A stretch of 51,787 nucleotides of DNA from Roseovarius sp. UBA6217 (GTDB lineage: Bacteria > Pseudomonadota > Alphaproteobacteria > Rhodobacterales > Rhodobacteraceae). Position 1 is the first letter of the stretch. Each line of letters starts with the position of its first letter. The notes under the pieces were generated by a model. It ran no database searches, had not been told where the DNA came from, and saw only the letters and a list, made by a program, of their open reading frames with translations. This document shows, in pieces, positions 32,015-40,974 of the stretch. The position numbers and the translations under genes were made by a program. The DNA lies in contig DISF01000087.1 in NCBI GenBank assembly GCA_002421985.1, forward strand, positions 1 through 51,787, read 5' to 3'.

Positions 32015-32575
32015 ATGCGCAAGTTGATCCTGACGGCGGGAGCCTCGCTTGCCGCAAGCCCGGCGCTTGCGGCCTCTGGCCCGTTTGTGTCGCTGTTCAA
32101 CACCGATTTCGTGGTTTTGGTGGCGTTCCTGCTCTTTGTCGGGGTGTTGCTCTATTTCAAGGTGCCCGGCCTTCTGGGCAGCAAGCTTGATGAGCGCGCC
32201 GCGAGTATCAAGGCCGATCTCGATGAGGCACGCAAGCTGCGCGAAGAGGCGCAGCAAGTGCTGGCAAGCTACGAGCGCAAGCAGAAAGAGGCGCAAGCGC
32301 AGGCCAACCGGATTGTCGAGCACGCCCGCAAGGAGGCCGAACAGGCCGGCGAGGATGCCAAGGAAGAGATCAGGCGCTCTATCGAGCGGCGGCTTCAGGC
32401 GGCCGAGGACCAGATCGCCAGCGCCGAGGCGCGCGCGGTGCGCGACGTGCGCAATCAGGCGATTGCCGTGGCCATCGCAGCGGCGCGCGACGTGATCGCC
32501 AAACAGATGAGCGCCGACGATGCGGACAAGCTCATTGATGCGGGGATCGGTGAGGTCGAGGCCAGGCTACACTAA
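32015..32575 (+). CDS. atpF: ATP synthase F0 subunit b
   Basis: A 186-aa stalk subunit with a hydrophobic N-terminus (LILTAGASLAASPALAAS, resembling a signal sequence), a membrane helix (FVVLVAFLLFVGVLLYF) and a coiled coil (ARKLREEAQQVLASYERKQKEA). ATG at 32015 was chosen since AAAGGA (32001-32006) then sits at 8-nt spacing; an ATG at 32006 overlaps that site and the b' stop. The F1 genes are not in the window, consistent with a split ATP synthase. Confidence 0.92.
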   Translation: MRKLILTAGASLAASPALAASGPFVSLFNTDFVVLVAFLLFVGVLLYFKVPGLLGSKLDERAASIKADLDEARKLREEAQQVLASYERKQKEAQAQANRIVEHARKEAEQAGEDAKEEIRRSIERRLQAAEDQIASAEARAVRDVRNQAIAVAIAAARDVIAKQMSADDADKLIDAGIGEVEARLH

Positions 32576-32598
32576 GGCCACGGCGCGAGAGCCAATCG

Positions 32599-32635
32599 GA
32601 CAGGGCCGCGATCCCGCAAGGGGCGCGGCCCTGTC
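32599..32635 (+). terminator. strong terminator of the atp operon
   Basis: GACAGGGCCGCG 32599-32610 and CGCGGCCCTGTC 32624-32635 form a perfect 12-bp stem with a 13-nt loop, 24 nt after the atpF stop. No long U-tract follows. Confidence 0.8.
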
Positions 32636-32722
32636 GCGTGGGGTGTCGGCGCGATTGAGGGTTTCACATTGCCCCTTTGCTGGGATATGTCGGCTTGTAT
32701 CCAGGGACGGGAGCCGGGTGGC

Positions 32723-34078
32723 ATGGTATTCGACTACGACCTTTTCGTGATCGGTGGCGGATCGGGCGGGGTGCGTGCGGCGCGCGTGGCCGCGCAGGGC
32801 GGCGCGAAGGTCGCGCTGGCGGAAGAGAGCCGCTATGGCGGCACCTGCGTGATCCGGGGCTGTGTGCCGAAAAAGCTGATGGTCTTTGCGTCCGAATTTC
32901 CCGACGCCATTGCCGAGGCGCAAGCCTATGGCTGGGAGGTGACGCAAGGGGCGTTCAACTGGCAGGCGTTTCACGCCAAGCTCGATGCCGAGCTGGACCG
33001 GCTGGAAGGGGTCTATCGCGGCATTCTGGGCAATAACGGCGTCGAGACCTTCGACATGCGCGCGCGGCTCATTGATCCGCATACGGTCGAGCTGGCCGAC
33101 GGCGTGCGTAAAAGCGCGCGGCACATCCTGATTGCCACCGGCGGCCGCCCGGTGAAGCCCGACCTGCCGGGGGCGAACCATGCGCTGGTGAGCGACGATA
33201 TCTTTCACCTCGACCGGCTGCCGAAATCCATCCTCATCATCGGCGGCGGCTATATCGCCTGCGAGTTCGCCTGCATCCTCAACGGGCTTGGCGTGGAGGT
33301 CACGCAATTCTATCGGGGCGCGCAGATCCTGCGCGGCTTTGACGGGGAGGCGCGCGGCCTTGTCTCGGACGAGATGATCCAGTCGGGGATCAACCTGCAT
33401 CTTGGCACCAATATCGCAGAGATGACGGAGGTGGAGGGCGGCTATCGCGTGGTGGCGACCAATGGCAGCGAGGCCAGTTTCGAGAAGGTGATGTTTGCCA
33501 CCGGGCGCGCGCCCAACACGCGCGATCTGGGGCTTGAGGCGGCGGGCGTCGCGGTGGGGCGCAAGGGTGAAGTCGTGGTCGATGCCTACAGCCAGACCAG
33601 CGTGCCCTCGATCTATGCCATCGGTGACGTCACCGACCGGGTGAACCTCACGCCCGTGGCGATCCGCGAGGGAATGGCCTTTGTCGAGACGGTTTTCAAT
33701 GGCAACCCGACCCCGGTGGATCACGACCTGATCCCGACGGCGATTTTCACCCAGCCCGAGATGGGCACCGTGGGGATGAGCGAGGAAGAGGCGCGCGAGC
33801 GCGGGCCGGTCGAGATCTATGCCACCTCATTCAAGCCGATGCGCGAGAGCTTTGCCGGGCGCGCGACGCGGGTGCTGATGAAGCTGGTGGTTTGCGCCGA
33901 GACGCGGCGCGTTCTGGGCTGTCATATCGTCGCCCCCGGCGCGGGCGAGATGATCCAGCTTGCCGGGATTGCCGTCAAGATGGGCGCGACAAAGGAAGAT
34001 TTCGACCGCACCGTGGCGGTGCATCCGACCATGTCGGAAGAGATCGTGACGATGAAAGCACCGGTGCGGACCGCTTGA
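32723..34078 (+). CDS. gor: glutathione-disulfide reductase
   Basis: A 451-aa FAD/NADPH disulfide oxidoreductase that regenerates glutathione. The FAD motif GGGSGGVRAARVAA, redox-active GGTCVIRGCVPKKL (C-x4-C), NADPH motif IIGGGYIACEFA, second FAD site YAIGDVTDR and the C-terminal HPTMSEE with the catalytic His are intact. MVFDYDLFVIGGG was taken as the start to give the usual length; in-frame ATGs upstream (32669, 32687) would add up to 18 residues. Distinguished from lipoamide dehydrogenase by C-V-x-R-G-C and HPT-x-SEE. Confidence 0.92.
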   Translation: MVFDYDLFVIGGGSGGVRAARVAAQGGAKVALAEESRYGGTCVIRGCVPKKLMVFASEFPDAIAEAQAYGWEVTQGAFNWQAFHAKLDAELDRLEGVYRGILGNNGVETFDMRARLIDPHTVELADGVRKSARHILIATGGRPVKPDLPGANHALVSDDIFHLDRLPKSILIIGGGYIACEFACILNGLGVEVTQFYRGAQILRGFDGEARGLVSDEMIQSGINLHLGTNIAEMTEVEGGYRVVATNGSEASFEKVMFATGRAPNTRDLGLEAAGVAVGRKGEVVVDAYSQTSVPSIYAIGDVTDRVNLTPVAIREGMAFVETVFNGNPTPVDHDLIPTAIFTQPEMGTVGMSEEEARERGPVEIYATSFKPMRESFAGRATRVLMKLVVCAETRRVLGCHIVAPGAGEMIQLAGIAVKMGATKEDFDRTVAVHPTMSEEIVTMKAPVRTA

Positions 34079-34146
34079 TTTTTCGGGCATCGCGCACAGG
34101 TAGGGAAGCAGGTCCGCCAGAGGCGGAAAAGCAAGGGAAGGTGAAC

Positions 34147-35295
34147 ATGGCTGGAAACAATGGCGGCCCCTGGGGCGGTGGCGGCAATCGCGGCGGCGAT
34201 GATGACCGGCGGCCCTCTGGCGGCGGCAGGCGCCCGCCCGAGAGCGGGCAACTGCCCGAGATAGAAGATCTTGTGCGAAAGGGGCAGGACCAGCTTCGGG
34301 TGCTGATGGGCGGGCGTGGCGGCGGTGGCCGTGGCGGTGCCAGCGGCGGCGGCGGCGAGGGGCCGCAATTCGGGCGTGGCACGATTGGACTTGCGGTGCT
34401 CGGTGCCGTGGCGCTGTGGCTCTTTGCCAGCGTTTACACGGTCAAGCCCGAGGAGCAATCTGTCGAGCTTTTCCTTGGCTCGTATTACAAGACCGGCAAT
34501 CCCGGTCTCAACTTTGCGCCATGGCCGGTGGTGACCGCCGAGATCGTCAACGTGACATCGGAGCGGACCGAGGATATCGGTCGCCAGATCGGCGGGCGCG
34601 AAGAGGGGCTGATGCTGACCACGGATGCCAATATCGTCGATATCGGCTTTCAGGTGGTTTGGAACGTCGCCGACCCGGCGAAGCTCCTGTTCAATATCCG
34701 CGACCCGCAACTGACCGTGCAGGCGGCCGCCGAATCGGTGATGCGCGAGATCATCGCCGCGTCGAACCTGTCGCCGATCCTCAACCGCGATCGCGGGATC
34801 ATCGCCGATACCGCGCTGTCCAACATTCAGGAAACGCTTGATGAATATGACAGCGGCATCCGCATTGTCCGGGTCAACCTCGACAAGGCCGACCCGCCGC
34901 GCGAGGTGATCGACAGCTTCCGCGAAGTGCAGGCCGCCGAGCAGGAGCGTGACCGGCTGCAACGCCAGGCCGATGCCTATGCCAACCGTGTGCTGGCCGA
35001 GGCGCGTGGTCAGGCCGCGCAGATCCTTGAGGACTCCGAGGGCTACCGCGCCCGCGTGGTCAACGAGGCACAGGGTGATGCGAGCCGCTTTACCTCGGTT
35101 CTGACGGAATATTCCAAGGCCCCCGAGGTCACGCGCAAGCGTCTCTATCTGGAGCGGATGGAGCAGGTTCTGGGCGATATCGACAAGATGATCCTCGATC
35201 CGTCCATCATCGGCAGCGAGGGGGGCAGCGGGGTTGTGCCCTATCTGCCGCTGAATGAATTGCGCCGCGGCGCTGCGGAAAACGGGGGAAACTGA
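34147..35295 (+). CDS. hflK: FtsH protease regulator HflK
   Basis: A 382-aa SPFH-family membrane protein with a Gly-rich N-terminus (repeated GGGG/GGRG stretches to about residue 75), one transmembrane helix (TIGLAVLGAVALWLFASVYTV), a band-7 domain (VKPEEQSVELFLGSYY) and a coiled-coil region near 260-300 (EQERDRLQRQADAYANRVLAEARG). HflK and HflC form a large cage around FtsH and tune membrane protein degradation. AAGGGAAGG lies before the ATG; hflC follows within 5 nt. Confidence 0.94.
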   Translation: MAGNNGGPWGGGGNRGGDDDRRPSGGGRRPPESGQLPEIEDLVRKGQDQLRVLMGGRGGGGRGGASGGGGEGPQFGRGTIGLAVLGAVALWLFASVYTVKPEEQSVELFLGSYYKTGNPGLNFAPWPVVTAEIVNVTSERTEDIGRQIGGREEGLMLTTDANIVDIGFQVVWNVADPAKLLFNIRDPQLTVQAAAESVMREIIAASNLSPILNRDRGIIADTALSNIQETLDEYDSGIRIVRVNLDKADPPREVIDSFREVQAAEQERDRLQRQADAYANRVLAEARGQAAQILEDSEGYRARVVNEAQGDASRFTSVLTEYSKAPEVTRKRLYLERMEQVLGDIDKMILDPSIIGSEGGSGVVPYLPLNELRRGAAENGGN

Positions 35296-35299
35296 GATC

Positions 35300-36178
35300 A
35301 TGGGAAAGATGAAACTTCTGATACCGTTCGTCGCGGTGGCCGTGTTTCTCGGGCTGTCATCGCTCTTTGTGGTGGACGAGCGCGAAAAGGCGCTGGTGCT
35401 GCAATTCGGGCAGATCAAGGCGATCAAGGAAGAGCCGGGGCTGAACTTCAAGATCCCGTTCATTCAGGAAGTCGTGCGTTACGATGCCCGCATCCTCTCG
35501 CTTGATACCGACACGATCGAGGTGACGCCCTCGGATGATCGCCGTCTGGTGGTCGATGCCTTCACGCGCTACCGCATCCGCGATGTGGTGCAGTTCCGGC
35601 AGGCCGTGGGCGTGGGCGGCACGCGCGTGGCCGAGGACCGGCTGTCGTCGATCCTGAACGCGCAGATTCGCGAGGTTCTTGGTGCCGATCAGGTGACATC
35701 AAATACCATCCTGTCGGCGGACCGGCGCGAGCTGATGCGCCGCATCCAGCGGCAGGCGCAGGCAAGCGCCGAGGGGCTTGGCCTTGACGTGGTGGATGTG
35801 CGGCTGAAAAAGACCAACCTGCCCGATCAGAACCTCGAAGCGACATTCGCGCGGATGCGCGCCGAGCGTGAGCGCGAGGCAGCCGACGAGATCGCCCGCG
35901 GCAACGAGGCCGCGCAGCGCGTGCGCGCGCTGGCCGACCGGACCGTGACAGAGACACTTTCCGCCGCCGAGCGCGAGGCGCAGGTGATCCGCGGCGAGGC
36001 CGATGCAGAGCGCAACGCGATCTATGCCGAAGCCTATGGCGCGGACCCGGAGTTCTTTGCCTTCTACCGCTCGCTCGAAGCCTATGAAAAGGCGTTGCAA
36101 AGTGGCAATTCGTCGATGGTGATGACCCCGGACAGCGAATTTTTCGATTATCTTCGCTCGGGTAACGCCGAGCGATGA
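35300..36178 (+). CDS. hflC: FtsH protease regulator HflC
   Basis: A 292-aa SPFH protein: an N-terminal helix (LLIPFVAVAVFLGLSSLFVV), band-7 domain (EREKALVLQFGQIKAIKEEPGLNFKIPF) and a coiled coil (TFARMRAEREREAADEIARG) with the characteristic RGEADAERNAIYAEAYGADPEFFAFYRSL near the end. It is coupled with hflK, and overlaps the DUF2065 start by 4 nt. Start at MGKMKLL. Confidence 0.95.
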   Translation: MGKMKLLIPFVAVAVFLGLSSLFVVDEREKALVLQFGQIKAIKEEPGLNFKIPFIQEVVRYDARILSLDTDTIEVTPSDDRRLVVDAFTRYRIRDVVQFRQAVGVGGTRVAEDRLSSILNAQIREVLGADQVTSNTILSADRRELMRRIQRQAQASAEGLGLDVVDVRLKKTNLPDQNLEATFARMRAEREREAADEIARGNEAAQRVRALADRTVTETLSAAEREAQVIRGEADAERNAIYAEAYGADPEFFAFYRSLEAYEKALQSGNSSMVMTPDSEFFDYLRSGNAER

Positions 36179-36372
36179 TCGAAACCGCGCTTTTGGCGCT
36201 TGGGCTTGTGCTGATCGTGGAGGGGCTGGTCTATGCGCTGGCCCCTTCGCTTATCGACCGGATGTTGCTGGCGCTGGCGGCAATCCCGCCCGAGGCACGG
36301 CGGCTGATGGGCTTGCTGGCGCTGGTCAGCGGGCTGTTGCTGGTATGGGCGGCCAAGGCGCTGGGGGCTTGA
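36175..36372 (+). CDS. DUF2065 (YjeT-like) small membrane protein
   Basis: A 65-aa protein with two helices (ALLALGLVLIVEGLVYALAP and LMGLLALVSGLLLVWAA) separated by a short loop with IPPEARR. This DUF2065 family is usually encoded with hflKC, as here (ATGA overlap with hflC), and may assist the HflKC-FtsH complex. Function unproven. Confidence 0.88.
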   Translation: MIETALLALGLVLIVEGLVYALAPSLIDRMLLALAAIPPEARRLMGLLALVSGLLLVWAAKALGA

Positions 36373-36514
36373 TTTTGCGGCAAGGGCGCGGTCACATGGG
36401 TGTGAATATCCGGCACGGGCTTTGCGAATGCCCTTGGCGCACTTACATCAGGGGGCAGAGACGGGGCGCGGCCTTGGCAGGGGCCCCAAAAGATGAACCA
36501 GAGGAGAATCCGGC

Positions 36515-37978
36515 GTGATACCATCAAACGTTGCCGCGACACGACACGAGGCAGGCACCGCGATGCGGGCTGTCTGGCTCATGGCGCTGACCGTGGCACT
36601 CGTGCTGGCGCAGGCGATCGCGGCGCGGGCCTTGCCGCAGAGTTTTGCCGATCTGGCCGAGAAAATCAGCCCGGCTGTTGTCAATATCACCACCTCGACT
36701 GTGGTCGAGCGGGGCACCGGGCCGCTGCCGATGGTGCCTGAAGGCTCGCCTTTCGAGGATTTCTTCGAGCGGTTCCGCGACCGGATGCCCCAGGGCGATC
36801 AACCCCGGCGCTCTTCGGCGCTTGGTTCCGGTTTCGTGATTTCCGAGGATGGCTATGTGGTGACAAACAACCACGTCATCGAAGGGGCCGACGAGATAGA
36901 CATCGAATTTTTCTCTGGCGAAAAGCTGTCTGCCACGGTCGTGGGCACCGATCCCAAGACCGATATCGCGCTGCTCAAGGTAGAGCCGGAAAAGCCGCTT
37001 CCCTTCGTCAAGTTCGGCGACAGCGACACCGCGCGCGTGGGCGATTGGGTGCTGGCGATGGGCAACCCGCTGGGGCAGGGGTTTTCGCTCTCGGCGGGGA
37101 TCGTGTCGGCGCGCAACCGCGCGCTTTCGGGCACCTATGACGATTACATCCAGACCGACGCGGCGATCAACCGGGGCAATTCGGGCGGGCCGCTGTTCAA
37201 CATGGCGGGCGATGTCGTGGGCGTGAATACCGCGATCCTGAGCCCGACCGGCGGCTCTATCGGGATCGGCTTTTCGATGGCGTCGAACGTGGTGACGCAG
37301 GTTGTCGATCAGTTGCGCGAGTTCGGCGAGACGCGGCGCGGCTGGCTTGGTGTGCGCATCCAGGACGTGACCCCGGATGTCGCCGAGGCGATGGGCCTTG
37401 AAAAGGTCGTGGGCGCGCTGGTGACCGATGTGCCGCCCGGCCCCGCCGCAGAGGCCGGTATGCAGGCGGGCGACGTGATCCTGAGCTTTGACGGGCGCGA
37501 TGTCGCCGATACGCGCGGGCTTGTGCGGCAGGTGGGCAACACCGCCGTGGGCAAGGCGGTGCGCGTCGTGGTCTATCGCGATGGCAAGACCCGCACGCTC
37601 AAGGTGACGCTTGGCCGCCGCGAAGAGGCCGAGGGCGCGATCCCGGTCGCGCAGCCCGGCGAGCCGGAGGCCCCGCAGGAGCAATCCATGAAGGGCCTTA
37701 CCGTGCAGCCACTCGATGACGCGCTGCGCGGGCAGCTTGGTCTTGATCCGGGCATGACCGGGCTGGTCGTGACCGAGGTGGACGAGCTGTCGGAGGCCTA
37801 TGAAAAGGGGCTTCGGGCGGGCGATGTCATCACCGAGGCGGGCCAGCAGAAGGTGGCGAGCATCCCCGATCTTGAGGCGCGCATTGCCGAGGCGCGCGAG
37901 GCAGGGCGCAAGTCGCTGCTGCTGCTGGTCCGCCGCGCGGGCGAGCCGCGCTTCGTGGCGATCAATATCGAGGAATAG
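36515..37978 (+). CDS. degP: periplasmic serine protease DegP/Do
   Basis: A 487-aa HtrA protease-chaperone. It has a signal sequence (MRAVWLMALTVALVLAQAIAARA), a trypsin-like domain with the triad His in TNNHVIEG, Asp in KTDIALL and Ser in GNSGGPL, and two PDZ domains (RRGWLGVRIQDV and LTVQPLDDALRGQLGL onward). GTG at 36515 has GAGGAG at 8-nt spacing and adds 16 residues before the ATG at 36563; the latter gives a more usual signal peptide, so either start is possible. Placed after hflKC, it fits an envelope quality-control cluster. Confidence 0.93.
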   Translation: MIPSNVAATRHEAGTAMRAVWLMALTVALVLAQAIAARALPQSFADLAEKISPAVVNITTSTVVERGTGPLPMVPEGSPFEDFFERFRDRMPQGDQPRRSSALGSGFVISEDGYVVTNNHVIEGADEIDIEFFSGEKLSATVVGTDPKTDIALLKVEPEKPLPFVKFGDSDTARVGDWVLAMGNPLGQGFSLSAGIVSARNRALSGTYDDYIQTDAAINRGNSGGPLFNMAGDVVGVNTAILSPTGGSIGIGFSMASNVVTQVVDQLREFGETRRGWLGVRIQDVTPDVAEAMGLEKVVGALVTDVPPGPAAEAGMQAGDVILSFDGRDVADTRGLVRQVGNTAVGKAVRVVVYRDGKTRTLKVTLGRREEAEGAIPVAQPGEPEAPQEQSMKGLTVQPLDDALRGQLGLDPGMTGLVVTEVDELSEAYEKGLRAGDVITEAGQQKVASIPDLEARIAEAREAGRKSLLLLVRRAGEPRFVAINIEE

Positions 37979-38009
37979 GCGGAACAGCGCCGGGGTGCGC
38001 GAGGGGGCA

Positions 38010-38030
38010 GGGCCGCTCCTGGCGCGGCCC
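38010..38030. terminator. bidirectional hairpin between degP and glmM
   Basis: GGGCCGC 38010-38016 and GCGGCCC 38024-38030 form a perfect 7-bp stem (7-nt loop) between the convergent stops. A run of nine C (38028-38036) follows on the plus strand. Confidence 0.6.
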
Positions 38031-38050
38031 CCCCCCACGCGCGCCCCGTG

Positions 38051-39391
38051 TCAGCTTGCCTCTCGCACGGCATCCACGAGCCGGGTCATCACCCGGTCGA
38101 GCACACCGGGATCAACCGCCTCGGCCATCACGCGGATGAGCGGCTCGGTGCCCGATTCGCGGATCAAGAGCCGCCCGTCGCTGCCAAGATCGCGCGTGGC
38201 CTCGGCCATAGCGGCCTGCACCAGATCGGTCTTGAGCGGCGTCTTGCCCTCGGCAAAGCGCACGTTGACAAGGCGTTGCGGCACCGGCGTGAACACCTGC
38301 GCCAGCGCGCTGGCCTTTTGCCCGGTCTCGACCATCGCGGCGAGGAACTGCAACGCGCCGATGAGCCCGTCGCCGGTGGTGGCATAGTCGGTCATCACGA
38401 TATGGCCGGACTGCTCGCCGCCCAGGTTGTGCCCGCCCGCGCGCATCGCCTCGACAACATGGCGGTCGCCTACGGGTGTGCGTTTGAGCGCGATTCCCTG
38501 CGCAGCGAGATGCCGCTCCAACCCGAGATTGGACATCACCGTGGCCACCAGCGTATCGCCCGCCAGCCGCCCCTCGCGTGCCCAGCGGGTTGCGATCAGC
38601 GCCATGAACTGATCGCCATCGGCGACGCGGCCCTGTTCGTCGATAAGCACCACGCGGTCGGCATCGCCATCCAGGCAGATCCCCAGATCGGCGCGCGTCT
38701 CCAGCACCTTGCGCGCGGCGGCCTCGGGGCGGGTGGAGCCGCAATCGAGGTTGATGTTGTAGCCATCGGGTTGCACGCCGAGCGCGATCACCTCGGCCCC
38801 CAACTCCCAAAGCACCTCGGGGGCGGTGCGATAGGCGGCCCCGTTGGCGCAATCGATCACGATGCGCAGCCCGCCAAGCCGGCGGCGATGCGGAAAGGTG
38901 GTCTTGGCATATTCAACATAGCGCCCGCGCGCGTCGTCCACGCGGCGGGCGCGGCCGATATTTTCCGGAGCCGACGGCGTGACGCCGTTATTCAGCAACC
39001 GTTCGATTGCGGTTTCCGCCTCGTCGCTGAGCTTGAACCCGTCCGGGCCAAAGAGCTTGATGCCATTGTCACCGGCGGGGTTGTGGCTGGCCGAGATCAT
39101 CACGCCGACATCCGCCCGCAAGCTATGGGTGAGATAGCCGATCGCGGGCGTCGGCACCGGCCCGAGCAGGAACACATCCATGCCCGTCGAGGTGAACCCG
39201 GCGGTCATCGCGTATTCGAGCATATAGCCAGAGCGCCTTGTATCCTTGCCGATCACCACCCGGTGTTCTTTCTTGTCGGTGCGAAAATAGCGCCCCGCCG
39301 CCGCACCAAGGCGCAATGCCATGTCGGCGGTCATTGGCCAGGTATTGGCCCGCCCGCGCACACCGTCGGTGCCGAAAAGTCGCTTGGCCAT
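38051..39391 (-). CDS. glmM: phosphoglucosamine mutase
   Basis: A 446-aa enzyme converting glucosamine-6-phosphate to glucosamine-1-phosphate for peptidoglycan and LPS precursors. KRLFGTDGVRG at the start, active-site phosphoserine loop MISASHNPAGDNGIKLFG near 98-115, metal loop CLDGDADRVVLID, and C-terminal RESGTEPLIRVMAEA phosphate-binding loop are complete. AGGAGG lies before the ATG. Confidence 0.96.
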   Translation of the reverse strand: MAKRLFGTDGVRGRANTWPMTADMALRLGAAAGRYFRTDKKEHRVVIGKDTRRSGYMLEYAMTAGFTSTGMDVFLLGPVPTPAIGYLTHSLRADVGVMISASHNPAGDNGIKLFGPDGFKLSDEAETAIERLLNNGVTPSAPENIGRARRVDDARGRYVEYAKTTFPHRRRLGGLRIVIDCANGAAYRTAPEVLWELGAEVIALGVQPDGYNINLDCGSTRPEAAARKVLETRADLGICLDGDADRVVLIDEQGRVADGDQFMALIATRWAREGRLAGDTLVATVMSNLGLERHLAAQGIALKRTPVGDRHVVEAMRAGGHNLGGEQSGHIVMTDYATTGDGLIGALQFLAAMVETGQKASALAQVFTPVPQRLVNVRFAEGKTPLKTDLVQAAMAEATRDLGSDGRLLIRESGTEPLIRVMAEAVDPGVLDRVMTRLVDAVREAS

Positions 39392-39483
39392 GCCTGACCT
39401 CCTGAAAATGACTGGTTGCAATTCTCTCGGCGCATCTCATACCGCGCGGGTGCGGGCCTGTCCAATCCTGTCATGCCGCGCGG

Positions 39484-40869
39484 TCAGAGCGCGCGCGGCG
39501 CGATCCGGCCCCAGAGGTCATATTCGCCCGCCTCGTCCACCTCGACGGTGACGATATCGCCCACCGAGAGCGCGCCGGTATCCTCGTCGATGAAGAGGTT
39601 GCCGTCGATCTCGGGCGCGTCGGCCCATGTGCGGCAGGTGGCGATGCCGTCCTCGTCGATCTCGTCCACGATCACCTCTTGCCGGGTGCCAACCTTGGCC
39701 GCAAGCTTTGCCTCGGAAATGGCCTGTGCGCGGGCCATGAACCGCTCCCACCGCTCCTGTTTGACCTCTTCGGGCAGATGATCGGGCAGGGCGTTGGAGC
39801 GGGCCCCGGCGACGTTTTCATATTTGAAACACCCCACCCGGTCGAGCTGCGCCTCGTCCAGCCAATCGAGCAGCGTGAGGAATTCCGCCTCGGTCTCTCC
39901 CGGATAGCCGACGATGAAGGTGGAACGCAGCGTGATATTGGGGCAGATGCCGCGCCATGCCGCGATCTCGTCAAGGGTGCGCGCGGCGGCGGCGGGCCGG
40001 GCCATGCGTCTGAGCGTGTCGGGGTGGGCGTGCTGGAACGGGATGTCGAGATAGGGCAGCACCAGACCGTCCGCCATGAGCGGGATCAGATCGCGCACAT
40101 GCGGGTAGGGGTAGACGTAATGCAGCCTGACCCACGCGCCGAGCGACCCCAGATCGCGCGCCAGATCGGTGATATGGGCGCGGTGGCCGTTCGCCTCGGC
40201 ATGTTTGATGTCAACGCCATAGGCAGACGTGTCCTGAGAGATGACCAGCAATTCCTTGACGCCGCTTTCAACCAGCTTCTCGGCCTCGCGGATCACGGCA
40301 TGGGCGGGGCGGCTGACAAGTTTTCCGCGCATGTCGGGGATGATGCAGAATTTGCACTTGTGGTTACAGCCCTCTGAAATCTTGAGATAGCTGTAATGGC
40401 GCGGGGTGAGGCGCACGCCGGTGGCGGGCAGCAGATCAATGAACGGATCGGGCGAGGGCGGCACAGCGGCGTGCACGGCATCGAGCACCTGCTCATACTG
40501 GTGCGGGCCGGTGACGGCGAGCACGCGGGGATGCGCGCCGGTGATATAGTCCGGCTCGGCCCCGAGACAGCCGGTGACGATCACCCGGCCATTTTCCGCG
40601 AGCGCCTCGCCTATGGCCTCAAGGCTCTCGGCCTTGGCGCTGTCGAGGAAACCGCAGGTGTTGACGATCACCGCATCCGCGCCGGTATAGTCGGGCGAAA
40701 TGCCATAGCCCTCGGCCCGGAGCCGGGTGAGGATGCGCTCGCTATCCACCAACGCCTTGGGGCAGCCGAGCGAGACCATGCCGATAGTGGGCTGGCCGCT
40801 GCGGGGCGTGTCGGGCAGGCGTGCACGCGGTGCAAGATCGGGGCGGAGGCTGGGCGGGTTCTGCGACAT
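39484..40869 (-). CDS. rimO: ribosomal protein S12 methylthiotransferase RimO
   Basis: A 461-aa radical SAM enzyme that methylthiolates an Asp of ribosomal protein S12. The N-terminal UPF0004 domain supplies three cluster Cys (SLGCPKALVDSE, VNTCGFLDSAK, VTGCLGAEP), the radical SAM motif is CNHKCKFC, and a C-terminal TRAM domain (VDEIDEDGIATCRTWADAPEID) binds RNA. P-K-A-L-V-D rather than the MiaB pattern supports RimO. Start at MSQNPPSL. Confidence 0.95.
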   Translation of the reverse strand: MSQNPPSLRPDLAPRARLPDTPRSGQPTIGMVSLGCPKALVDSERILTRLRAEGYGISPDYTGADAVIVNTCGFLDSAKAESLEAIGEALAENGRVIVTGCLGAEPDYITGAHPRVLAVTGPHQYEQVLDAVHAAVPPSPDPFIDLLPATGVRLTPRHYSYLKISEGCNHKCKFCIIPDMRGKLVSRPAHAVIREAEKLVESGVKELLVISQDTSAYGVDIKHAEANGHRAHITDLARDLGSLGAWVRLHYVYPYPHVRDLIPLMADGLVLPYLDIPFQHAHPDTLRRMARPAAAARTLDEIAAWRGICPNITLRSTFIVGYPGETEAEFLTLLDWLDEAQLDRVGCFKYENVAGARSNALPDHLPEEVKQERWERFMARAQAISEAKLAAKVGTRQEVIVDEIDEDGIATCRTWADAPEIDGNLFIDEDTGALSVGDIVTVEVDEAGEYDLWGRIAPRAL

Positions 40870-40974
40870 GGGGCGGCATATAACGACCGCGACCGCGCGC
40901 GGGAAGGGCAAAAGCGGTTGCCGCGAAGGGGGGGCGCGCCTAGACTCGCGTTGGGTTCAAGGGGGGGGTGCGTG

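Noticed and set aside
40396..40974. Upstream extension of the AsmA gene by 193 codons
   Set aside because: It overlaps rimO on the other strand, and the membrane anchor typical of AsmA begins at 40975.
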